NCBI RefSeq assembly: GCF_014699075.1
Contig: NZ_JACXAB010000009.1
Span: 83,533 to 147,532, forward strand
DNA: 64,000 bases
Reading direction: 5' to 3'
From: Microvirga sp.
GTDB lineage: Bacteria; Pseudomonadota; Alphaproteobacteria; Rhizobiales; Beijerinckiaceae
A program made the position numbers and the translations under genes. Below, piece by piece: positions 53,829 to 61,786 of this stretch (within the stretch, counting starts at the first letter, position 1; the number at the start of each line of letters is the position of its first letter). The notes under the pieces were generated by a model. The model did no database searches and was not told where the DNA came from. It saw only the letters and a list, made by a program, of their open reading frames with translations.

Positions 53829-54521
53829 CAACCCGCCGGCGGTCGGTGCATGCGGCAGCGGGAATATCGGTGCGCGCGTGACGGTTATCACCTGCTGGGG
53901 AGAGCGCAACGCGTTCCGGCCTGGGATCTGTTCTGTCGCATTGCGGTTGCGTCGAAGCCGGCTATCCTCCCTGGAGGCTCAGGTTAACCATCTGATCTCC
54001 CCCGTGTGAGGGTCCGCTTCAGGACGCCGATCAGTTGCGAGCCGGAGGGCGCGAGAGAAGGACCACCGATGCAGGTGATCCGAGGGGCGTTGCTCCTGCT
54101 TTGTGTTGCAGGCGCTGGTTGAGCGCAGCAGCCCGCACCCTGCGCCTCACCTGCTGACGGCACATCCCGTGTGAGGATCGCTCATCCCGGCTCCACGGTA
54201 GCCTGTCCGTCCAGCGGGCAATCGGATCAGGCTCGGTGCGATGCGCGTTCACCGAGCATCGCATGCGTGTCTTGCTGATTGGGTCAGGCGATGAGATCAT
54301 GCGGGAGGCATGGATCTTGCCTCAGGGCAGAACGAGAATTCTGCGTCAACGCAGGCCGATGTTGTCTTGTGCGCCAGAGGCGGCCGCCAAGCGCACGCGA
54401 GCGCCACCCTCCGTTGTTTGACCGCGCACGCTTTGCGCCCTCGATCATGCGGAGAAGGCATCGCCACGCCCCGGCCGTGAAACGTGTACCAAGATTATCC
54501 ATGGGACCGAGGAACGGCTCA
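53829..54521. other. 693-bp intergenic region
   Basis: No convincing gene. At 54508-54539 an 11-bp perfect inverted repeat (CGAGGAACGGC / GCCGTTCCTCG) encloses ten bases that include the stop codon of the FecR gene, so it is probably a hairpin ending that transcript. The contained GGAAC...GTT has a spacing of 16 to GTT (15 to CGTT) and is part of the stem, so I do not call it an EcfG promoter. Confidence 0.5.
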
Positions 54522-55868
54522 CTACCGGGCCGTTCCTCGCGTCTGGGTCACGAGAACGGCGCTGGGATAGGCAGTGTCGCCAACGTTTTGAACACTGACA
54601 ATCACCCGAACCGTGCCGCCAGGCGCAGCATAGGTTGGAAGACTGACAGTGACGTTCTGAAAGCCCGTTTGACCGCCGCTCTCATCGAGGGGGGACGGAA
54701 GCCCCGCAACTGGTGAGAACAGACGCCCGTTCACCGATGCATCGAAGATCGATTGGGCGGAGAACGTTTGCGACTGGCCCGAGGGCGACACGATTGTGAT
54801 CGTGGCCGTATCGTTGAATTCTGTTCCCACGAAATCCGGGAACTCGTTCGTCACGAAATTCGCCAGCGTGATGAAATTGAAGATCGAGCTGTTTGACGGC
54901 ATGGTGAAGCTCCGCTCCATGCTCGTGCTCTCGACGCCCACCTGGTTCAGGGCTGTGATCTTCGACCCACCAGCGGTGATCGAGCCGAAGCTCGTGCCCT
55001 CCGAGAAGTGGATCGACGGATCGCCGGAAACGAGGCGCCATTCTGAGCTCGGCAGCGCCTCCGCCCGCGCCGTGGTCACCCGCGACACCTGCTCGGTCTG
55101 CGTCACGCTCGGGAGAGCAGCCGGGCGCCCCACATTGCCGATATGGGAGACGTTGCCGGTCACCACGGATGAGGCAAACGAGCGCGCGGCGGCAATGTTG
55201 GCCCTCCGCAAACCGCGCAGATTGGCCTCTTGAATCAGCGCACCAGGATTGGGGCCGTCCATGCCGGTCGCCTGACGCACCATCTTGCCGTTACGGTAGA
55301 CGGTCGCAGCACTCCCGAGATCGAGGTCCATGCATTTGCAGCGGGCATCCGTGATCCGGGTGCAGTGCCGCGTCCGGTGGCACATGCGGGCAGCGCCCTC
55401 CTCAACCAGGACGCTTGTGTACTCACCTTGAACCTGGAAGCGCAGTTGCGTCCCGCGGATGCCGAGCAGCGCCGTCGGGGTACGGATCGTGTAGGCGTCC
55501 TTTGGCGCGGTGCCCGACACGAAGCGGACGGCGCCCTTCACCAGGCCAATCGCCACCTCGCTGGCGCCGCGGTTCGGATCGTACACGAAGCGGTCAAGGA
55601 CAACTTCGGCGCCCGGGCCCACCGTCAGGCGCGTCTTGTCCAAAAATTCCAGGTTGGTCTCGCCGACCGAGGCCGACTGAATGCGCTGGTTGAAGAAAAC
55701 CGCGTCCCCAACCTGGATGGTGCGCTCGGCATTCCCCAATCGTCCGGTCACGGCCGGCACGACGGCCGTGGCGCTCCCCACAACGGGAGCCGGGGCCTGC
55801 GCTCGCACAGGTGCTGCGGCGATCATCGCCGCCAAGATCGCCATCACTCCCCAGCCCACGACGCGCAT
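54522..55868 (-). CDS. Secreted FecR-domain protein
   Basis: A 448-aa exported protein. The ATG at 55868 has GAGGG at good distance and opens a signal peptide (MRVVGWGVMAILAAMIAAAPVRAQ). The FecR domain spans about 35-165: GNAERTIQVGDAVFFNQRIQSASVGETNLEFLDKTRLTVGPGAEVVLDRFVYD...YTIRTPTALLGIRGTQLRF. A short Cys-rich stretch follows (CHRTRHCTRITDARCKCMDLD). The C-terminal half (about 290-448) is beta-rich with no known name. It is divergent from the CHASE2 cyclase; the pair probably senses a periplasmic state. Confidence 0.83.
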   Translation of the reverse strand: MRVVGWGVMAILAAMIAAAPVRAQAPAPVVGSATAVVPAVTGRLGNAERTIQVGDAVFFNQRIQSASVGETNLEFLDKTRLTVGPGAEVVLDRFVYDPNRGASEVAIGLVKGAVRFVSGTAPKDAYTIRTPTALLGIRGTQLRFQVQGEYTSVLVEEGAARMCHRTRHCTRITDARCKCMDLDLGSAATVYRNGKMVRQATGMDGPNPGALIQEANLRGLRRANIAAARSFASSVVTGNVSHIGNVGRPAALPSVTQTEQVSRVTTARAEALPSSEWRLVSGDPSIHFSEGTSFGSITAGGSKITALNQVGVESTSMERSFTMPSNSSIFNFITLANFVTNEFPDFVGTEFNDTATITIVSPSGQSQTFSAQSIFDASVNGRLFSPVAGLPSPLDESGGQTGFQNVTVSLPTYAAPGGTVRVIVSVQNVGDTAYPSAVLVTQTRGTAR

Positions 55869-56285
55869 CGTCACCCTCTTGTCATTCGGTGCGCCACGCT
55901 AGACCAGGAACCTGCCAAGCTTCAAGTACAGTTTCTGCGATCTGGCCTTACCGAGCCTTGCCTGTCACAGTTGACCACAGGTTTCCGGCAGCATGACCTA
56001 GTAACGTGGCCTGCTTTGCTTCGTGTCGCTGAGATCTGGACGGTCATGAGATTCCCCCAAGCCGCTGATCCAGAACGCTCGAGCCCCGCCGGCCGGATTG
56101 GATGATCTGGCTGGCTTCCTGACGGCCGGCGGCACTGGGGTTGCCGAAAGGCCAACAACGACGGCCCTGCTCCAGCCCGGCAAGGGCTCGACCCTTTACA
56201 TGTCGCTGAAGGCAGTTGACAGCCAGCAACGCGGGCCTGGATAGTCGCTCTTCGCCCTGCCCGATCCTCTCCGCGACTGGTTGCC
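55869..56285. promoter_or_regulatory. Divergent intergenic region between fecR-like and cyclase genes
   Basis: 417 bp with no gene that I can support. It should contain promoters for both divergent genes. GGAAC at 55917 is followed 18 bp later by GTT but with A before it, so it is a poor stress-promoter match. Short GC-rich stretches near 56070-56180 resemble the ends of the intergenic repeats only weakly. Confidence 0.4.
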
Positions 56286-58508
56286 ATGACTCTGCGGCTC
56301 ACGCGCCTTGCACTGAAGACCGTGCTTCTGAGCGCGGGCGCCGTGCTGCTGATGATTGGCCTGAAGCTTGCGGATCCCGCGCCTGTGGCGGGCCTGCGTC
56401 ACCTCACGTTCGATACGCTCCAACGGCTTGCCCCCCGCCCCGAAGCGGATCTGCCGGTACGGGTGGTTGACATCGATGATGCGAGCCTGGCGGAACTGGG
56501 TCAGTGGCCCTGGCCCCGCACCCGGGTCGCTTCCCTTGTCGAGCGCCTCGCGCAGATGGGGGCCGCGGCGGTGGCTTTTGATGTTCTCTTCGCGGAGCCT
56601 GACCGCACCTCGCCGGCTCGCTTGGCCGATCAGCTGCCCCTGACCGACCGGGACCTCAAGCGGCAGACGGAAACTCTGCTGCAGCGCCTGCCCGACCACG
56701 ACCAGGTCCTTGCGCAGGCCATGCGCGCTCTTCCTGTCGTCGCCGGCTTTGCCACGACCGAGCAGCCAAACGACACGCGCCCGGGCAGCAAAGCCGGTTA
56801 CGCCTTCGCCGGCACGAACCCGCTCGAGATCCTGCACCCGTTCCAGGGCAGTGTCACCAGCCTGCCGTTGTTCGAAGAGGCCGTGCAGGGGGTCGGCAGC
56901 CTCAGCCTGGGCCAGGACAGTGCCTCCGGCGTTGTCCGACAGATCCCGCTTCTGGTCTCGGACGGGCGGCGGCTCCACCCGAGCCTTGCCCTTGAGGCTC
57001 TCCGGGTTGCCCAAGGAGCCTCCACGATTACTGTTCGCAGCACCGGCGCCAGTGGGGAGCCCGGCACGGCCTCGCCCGCCCTGGTGGAGTTGCGGGTGGG
57101 CCAGTTCCGGGTGCCAATGACGGCGGAGGGTGAACTCGTCCTGCGCTATGGCCACAACCACCCGGAGCGCCTCGTGTCGGCACGGGACGTTCTGGATCCG
57201 GATCGCAGCCCCGTGGTCGAGCCGCGGATCGCGGGTCACATCGTGTTCATCGGCACGTCCGCGGCCGGGCTGCACGACCGGCGCGTGACGCCGCTTGGCG
57301 AGACCGTGGCCGGCGTGACCATCCACGCCCAGGCGGTGGAGCAGATTCTAACCCAAGAATTCCTCGTGCGGCCGGACTGGGCTCACGGCCTTGAGACCCT
57401 GCTGACAGCCCTCGCGGGAGCGCTGGTCGCCGGGCTCCTCCTGCACGTCACGGCGCGCTACTCGGCTCTGGTCATGGTGGGCGCCATTGCCACGCTCCTC
57501 GCCGGTGCGTGGCTCGCCTTCCTCAAGGAAGGCCTCCTGCTTGATCCGATCTACCCGTCCTTGAGCGCGCTTCTGGCTTACTTCGCCATCACGGCCCTCC
57601 TATACCTGACAACCGATCGGGAGAAGCGTTTCGTCCGGCGGGCCTTCAGCCATTATCTCGCGCCGGAGCTCCTTCAGACACTGGAGGCTTCCCCTGACCA
57701 ACTGCGCCTGGGTGGCGAGATCCGGCCGATGACCATTCTGTTCATGGACGTGCGCGACTTCACGCCGATTTCCGAGCGGCTCTCGCCGGAAGCCCTGATC
57801 CGGTTCCTGAACACCTTGTTCTCGCCCCTGACCGAGGTGATCCAGGCGCATAAGGGCGTAGTCGATAAGTATATCGGCGATTCGATCATGGCTTTCTGGA
57901 ACGCGCCGGTCAGCGTGCCCGATCACGCCGCGCTGGCGTGCACGGCGGCCCTGAACATGCAGGCCATCGTCGAGGAGTTGAATGCCACCGATGCCTTCGG
58001 CCTGCGCTCGAACGGCCAGCCGGAGCTGATCGTCCAGATCGGAATCGGCCTCAATACGGGGGAGGCCTGCGTGGGCAACATGGGATCGGCGCACCGGTTC
58101 AATTACTCGGTGGTGGGCGATACGGTCAATGTCGCCGCCCGGATCGAGTCGAGTTGCAAGGGGGCCGGCGTGCCGATCCTGATCTCGGAACAGACGGCCC
58201 GCGCCGCGCCGGGCTTTGCCGTTCTGGAGGCCGGGCTGGTGCCCCTGAAGGGCAAGTCGCAACCGATGAAGCTGTTCGCGCTAGTGGGCGATGAGGCCCA
58301 TGCCCAAACCAGCGGGTTTCAGGAGCTGGCCCGAGCGCATGCCAGCCTCATCGCCGCAATCGACGCCCGGGACGCTAAAGAAGCCCTCCAGGCCCTCGTG
58401 TCCTGCCAGCTTTTGGCAGGTCCGGGCCTGTCAGCCTTCTATAGAAAGTTCCTTGATCGCGTTCGGCACCTCGGCCCAGACGAGCGCCTCAATCAGGCCA
58501 CCGGGTGA
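56286..58508 (+). CDS. CHASE2-domain adenylate/guanylate cyclase
   Basis: A 740-aa class III nucleotidyl cyclase. After an N-terminal helix, the periplasmic CHASE2 domain occupies about 40-360 (VRVVDIDDASLAELGQWPWPRT...VVEPRIAGHIVFIGTSAAGLHD), followed by three membrane helices (about 370-440) and the catalytic domain (about 480-680). Metal-binding aspartates are D488 (ILFMDVRDF) and D532 (KYIGDSIMAFWNAP); the transition-state region is NYSVVGDTVNVAARIES. The base-selecting residues cannot be assigned safely, so cAMP or cGMP remains open. Near a FecR protein and an outer-membrane protein, it suggests envelope-to-second-messenger signalling. Confidence 0.92.
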   Translation: MTLRLTRLALKTVLLSAGAVLLMIGLKLADPAPVAGLRHLTFDTLQRLAPRPEADLPVRVVDIDDASLAELGQWPWPRTRVASLVERLAQMGAAAVAFDVLFAEPDRTSPARLADQLPLTDRDLKRQTETLLQRLPDHDQVLAQAMRALPVVAGFATTEQPNDTRPGSKAGYAFAGTNPLEILHPFQGSVTSLPLFEEAVQGVGSLSLGQDSASGVVRQIPLLVSDGRRLHPSLALEALRVAQGASTITVRSTGASGEPGTASPALVELRVGQFRVPMTAEGELVLRYGHNHPERLVSARDVLDPDRSPVVEPRIAGHIVFIGTSAAGLHDRRVTPLGETVAGVTIHAQAVEQILTQEFLVRPDWAHGLETLLTALAGALVAGLLLHVTARYSALVMVGAIATLLAGAWLAFLKEGLLLDPIYPSLSALLAYFAITALLYLTTDREKRFVRRAFSHYLAPELLQTLEASPDQLRLGGEIRPMTILFMDVRDFTPISERLSPEALIRFLNTLFSPLTEVIQAHKGVVDKYIGDSIMAFWNAPVSVPDHAALACTAALNMQAIVEELNATDAFGLRSNGQPELIVQIGIGLNTGEACVGNMGSAHRFNYSVVGDTVNVAARIESSCKGAGVPILISEQTARAAPGFAVLEAGLVPLKGKSQPMKLFALVGDEAHAQTSGFQELARAHASLIAAIDARDAKEALQALVSCQLLAGPGLSAFYRKFLDRVRHLGPDERLNQATG

Positions 58509-58565
58509 TATCGTCAATGACAGGTGAAGACGAGATGAAGAAAGCCATTGCTGACCTGGTCAAGG

Positions 58566-58982
58566 ATGAGAAAATGGCATCATCCGCGCTCCGAGGTGGC
58601 GGACTATGGCAAGCGTTGGCCGTTCGTTTTCCTGGTCAACGATTGGGACGTCTGGCACGAGAGCAAGAAAGCACTTCGGCTTCAGGTCATCCGTTGGCTT
58701 GAGCGATATGGTGGAGCCTATGACTTCTCGGTGCTGCAGGGCGGTGGCGGTCTGGTCGGGTTCACTGATCTTAAAGCTGCCATTCATTTTAAGCTCCGGT
58801 GGTCCGGGCAGGGGCGCGTGATATCGGTCCCCGAACCAAAGAAGGCGCCGGTCCAGGACTGGAGCCCGCATCCTGTTCGCAGCACCTTTGAAGCACTTGG
58901 CCCGAGCGAAGCTCCGCAACGGCATCCGGCGCAGACAGGACGCAAGGCTCGCTCAATGATGGGGAACAACGCCGCTGGATGA
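58566..58982 (+). CDS. Hypothetical protein
   Basis: A 138-aa frame of unknown family. The middle part looks like real protein (SEVADYGKRWPFVFLVNDWDVWHESKKALRLQVIRWLERYGGAYDFSVLQGGGGLVGFTDLKAAIHFKLRW). The start is uncertain: ATG 58566 has AAGG close by, and just upstream a different frame reads MKKAIADLVKDEKMASS (from 58535), so a frameshift near 58585 is possible. The end is less convincing. It follows the cyclase on the same strand with a 57-bp gap. Confidence 0.4.
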   Translation: MRKWHHPRSEVADYGKRWPFVFLVNDWDVWHESKKALRLQVIRWLERYGGAYDFSVLQGGGGLVGFTDLKAAIHFKLRWSGQGRVISVPEPKKAPVQDWSPHPVRSTFEALGPSEAPQRHPAQTGRKARSMMGNNAAG

Positions 58983-59104
58983 GCGTCGCATCCGAGCCCG
59001 AAAAGGCTCTCGAAGGTGGCGCCGTAAAGCAGGCATGAGTGCGCCTTCCTGACCAGGAGCTCACTGAACCGGGACTACTCAAAGCACAGACTAACCTGCA
59101 GTAT

Positions 59105-59518
59105 CTATCCCTTGGCCCAATTTTCGATCGTGAGGCCCCTCACCCGCTGAAATTCTTTCTCGTTGTTGGTCACCAGAGTCACCTCGAGGCTCTTGGCATG
59201 GGCGGCTATCCAAAGATCGTTGTTGCCGATCAGTTCGCCCCGAGCCGCCAGATCGGATCGGATGATGCCATAGGTCTCGGCCACATTATTCGCCATCGGA
59301 ACGACCGGGATCAGTGCTGTCAAATCCTCCAAAATCATCAGAGCCCTGTTAGGATCCGAGCTCTTGCGAACCCCATGAAGCAATTCCCCAAAGGTTATGA
59401 CCGAGATCCCTGTCGAGCCGGGAGGCAGCTCCTGGAAGCGCTCCATGACGGCTTGCGGTCGCTCGCGACGGATGTAGATGCAGATGTTGGTGTCGAGGAG
59501 GTAACGGGGTTGAGCCAT
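59105..59518 (-). CDS. vapC: VapC-type PIN-domain toxin
   Basis: A 137-aa ribonuclease toxin. The PIN-domain acidic residues are visible: D9 (YLLDTNICIYI), the Glu of ISVITFGELLHG, and the Asp of LIGNNDLWIAAHA, with TLVTNNEKEFQRV near the end. The ATG at 59518 shares one base with the antitoxin stop (TGATG), so the two are translationally coupled. VapC toxins usually cleave tRNA or rRNA; the target here is unknown. Confidence 0.93.
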   Translation of the reverse strand: MAQPRYLLDTNICIYIRRERPQAVMERFQELPPGSTGISVITFGELLHGVRKSSDPNRALMILEDLTALIPVVPMANNVAETYGIIRSDLAARGELIGNNDLWIAAHAKSLEVTLVTNNEKEFQRVRGLTIENWAKG

Positions 59519-59736
59519 CACAGGCCCTCTCGCTCCTGCGGCGGGGCATCCTCGCGCTCAACATCCGGGAGGTCGCACAGCAGCTCGAACGCACGGGCCA
59601 AACTTGTGGGCTTCTCCCGCAGGACAATTTCGTCGCCCCGCCGATAGATCTCGACCTCATTGCTGGTCAGCCGAAACTGTTTGGGCAGTCTGACGGCTTG
59701 ACTGTTGCCTGACCGGAAAACTTTTGCGATAACCAT
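59518..59736 (-). CDS. vapB: VapB-type antitoxin
   Basis: A 72-aa AbrB-fold antitoxin. The start ATG at 59736 has GGAGG upstream and gives MVIAKVFRSGNSQAVRLPKQFRLTSNEVEIYRRGDEIVL, the typical swapped-hairpin DNA-binding part; the rest (SLARAFELLCDLPDVERED) should wrap the toxin. A palindromic operator lies just upstream, consistent with autoregulation by the VapBC complex. Confidence 0.93.
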   Translation of the reverse strand: MVIAKVFRSGNSQAVRLPKQFRLTSNEVEIYRRGDEIVLREKPTSLARAFELLCDLPDVEREDAPPQEREGL

Positions 59737-59747
59737 CCTTATCCTCC

Positions 59748-59769
59748 GTATATACATAGATGTATATAC
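59748..59769 (-). promoter_or_regulatory. Palindromic operator of vapBC
   Basis: GTATATACAT-AG-ATGTATATAC is a perfect 10-bp inverted repeat with a 2-bp centre, starting 12 bp above the antitoxin ATG. It is A/T-rich like VapB/AbrB-fold operators and overlaps the expected promoter. Confidence 0.8.
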
Positions 59770-60019
59770 TCAATTCGTGAAAGTTCAAGGGAGGACTGTT
59801 GCTCGCCGAGGCCCTTATTCGCTGGGCCTAACGTGAGGAAGCATCCGCACTGCGGCTCGTACGCTATTGAGTGCGTGGATGGCGGTACGGCGCTGTGACA
59901 GCGCTCGGCGCTTATAGCGATCCAAGCGGTCAAGACTCTGTCCAAACATTTCGATTCCGAGCTTTATGAAGTTGATGTTCTTAAATAGGATCCCGAATAC
60001 TTTGCCTTCATGTGCCGTA

Positions 60020-60292
60020 CCCTGACGATGCTGATGGATGCCTCAGCCGCGCGAGTGGCTGCCTCACCGTCGTGGAGAAGACCTTGCTCTTCAGCAGGTC
60101 GACTTGGAGCTTGCGAGTGAAGCTTTCGTAGGAGCCGTTTCCCACGAGCGTTGGGATCCAGTGGGCGGACCCCGCGTACCGGGCCAGGAACGGTCGATGC
60201 GCACATGCTCCGGAGCTCGCAGCCATTGACGGGCATCCAGCTTCAGGCTTACGCAAACTGCACAAATCGATGCTCGCGTTAATCCATTGCAT
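60020..60292 (-). pseudogene. Remnant resembling an IS3-family transposase
   Basis: The minus-strand frame contains NGSYESFTRKLQVDLLKSKVFSTTV, which resembles the ENGYIESFNGKLRDELLNGEIF segment of IS3-family OrfB transposases around the catalytic Glu. The flanking residues do not continue the family pattern and no terminal repeats are seen, so only a decayed fragment remains. The surrounding region 59770-60389 has no other gene. Confidence 0.4.
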
Positions 60293-60389
60293 TCTCGTTG
60301 GGCCTCAAGCAACAACCAGCATGACCATCATTTGGATTTCGAGTTCAGCCTGCGGAAACTCGGATGGCGCCGATCATGAAGTGGATAGA

Positions 60390-61331
60390 ATGTCTCCTCA
60401 ATCACAACTTAGATTTCTGGTGTTTGCGCATGTGCACTATCTCGACGTTTGGGAGGCTATGGCCAGCGAGCTGGCATCGTCCATTAAGGTGCCTTTCGGC
60501 TTAGTGGTTACACACTGCCAAGCACACAGCTCTATCGCGAAGCCGGATACGCCTTATCTTTCCTATTTCCAGACGATCTTGGCAGAAAACAGGGGAAGAG
60601 ACGTATTACCCTTCCTCAAGGCGCTGAGCGCAGATCTTCCCGACATCGATCTGGCGCTCAAGATTCACACGAAACGCTCGCCCCATCGAAGCGACGGCGT
60701 CGATTGGCGTGCCAGTATGACCAGTTCCCTGCTGACATCGGACGAACAAGGCCTAATTGCCCTACAGCTGTTGGAACATGAGAGTAGGATTGGTCTTATT
60801 GCGCCTGCTGGCCACTTTCTCTCCCTTCAAGGACGGCTCACTGTCAATGGCCGGCCGATGAGAAAAATGACGGATGTCGTCCTTGGTAGCTTGCCGACGG
60901 ATTTGGAGACCTACAGATTTCCTGCGGGTTCAATGTTTTGGTTCCGGCGGTCGGCACTCACTCCGTTCTTGAAAAAGGAGCTTGAGCAGCAATTTGCGAC
61001 CGAACGCGGTCAGTTGGATGGCACTGCTGCGCATGCCGCCGAACGGCTCTTTGCGGTTGCGGTGGATTCTCGTGGGCTGATAGCCTTAGGCATGGAGGCT
61101 GTGAAGCCTCTCTTGGCGGAGTTCGTGAGAAAAAAACATCTTCCTAGCTCTGACATCAAGCATCTCGTGGAAGAACATGCCCAGGCGACAGACAATTCTT
61201 TCGTCCTGCCACTGGCTAATCATTGGCGCAGATATCCGGTACTGTTTTACATGGCCCACGTCGCATACAACTATTTGCCGCGTGGCGTCACACGCATCCT
61301 CAGAAAGCTGATTCAGCGCTTCTTTCAATGA
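60390..61331 (+). CDS. RgpF-like rhamnan/glycan synthesis domain protein
   Basis: A 313-aa protein matching the RgpF (rhamnan synthesis F) domain: LRFLVFAHVHYLDVWEAMASEL, then YFQTILAENRGRDVLPFLKAL, LALKIHTKRSPHRSDGVDWR, and FPAGSMFWFRRSALTPF. I take the ATG at 60390; a GTG at 60381 or longer starts are possible but run into the transposase remnant. RgpF domains occur in streptococcal rhamnan and proteobacterial LPS O-chain synthesis. Base composition is clearly lower in GC than most of the window, and it sits beside an IS remnant, suggesting transfer. Confidence 0.82.
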   Translation: MSPQSQLRFLVFAHVHYLDVWEAMASELASSIKVPFGLVVTHCQAHSSIAKPDTPYLSYFQTILAENRGRDVLPFLKALSADLPDIDLALKIHTKRSPHRSDGVDWRASMTSSLLTSDEQGLIALQLLEHESRIGLIAPAGHFLSLQGRLTVNGRPMRKMTDVVLGSLPTDLETYRFPAGSMFWFRRSALTPFLKKELEQQFATERGQLDGTAAHAAERLFAVAVDSRGLIALGMEAVKPLLAEFVRKKHLPSSDIKHLVEEHAQATDNSFVLPLANHWRRYPVLFYMAHVAYNYLPRGVTRILRKLIQRFFQ

Positions 61332-61665
61332 TTGCCCTGTTGGTCCTATCCTAAGATGTGATCCACGGCGAGTCGCTGTGGACCTGCCGCCTGAAGCGCT
61401 TGGATTTGGTGACCCACACGCGGCGTTAACTTTTGCCGGCACCCGAGCCCTACGTTAGCGGCGAAGGACTTACCCGCAAAGCATATTCCTGCGGCGTTCG
61501 GTTCCCAAGAGCCATGTAACGACTCCAACGGAATAGATGACTGGCGGAGGCCTCATTCTTCGCAGATCGGAAACTGGACTTCTCGCCACAGTGTAGCGAG
61601 GGGTATAGCTGGGTGGGGTTCACCTGTTTGGAGGCCCCACCCAATCACGTCAATGGTGGTGTCCG
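61332..61665. other. 334-bp intergenic region with a hairpin
   Basis: No gene is seen. At 61610-61643 TGGGTGGGG and CCCCACCCA form a 9-bp inverted repeat just past the stop of the epimerase gene. It probably ends that minus-strand transcript, although no T tract follows. Confidence 0.5.
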
Positions 61666-61786
61666 TTACGCGATGAGGCTGTCACCGAAGGTGGATCGTC
61701 CCTCATAGGCGCCGTACTTGAGGTAGTGCGCCAGCGGGTTGACCCCGGCGGCCGCCACGTCGGTGTAGGTGGACAGGTACGCGTCC
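61666..61786. repeat. Long direct repeat, copy 1 (C-terminal coding end)
   Basis: These 121 bases match 63880-64000 with only three differences that I can count. Both encode the last repeat unit and stop codon of neighbouring minus-strand genes. Such identity points to a recent duplication or gene conversion. Confidence 0.9.

Noticed and set aside
54508..54539. GGAAC...GTTCC near the end of the FecR gene
   Set aside because: The spacing is one base short, and the bases form a perfect hairpin around the stop codon, which explains the symmetry better.
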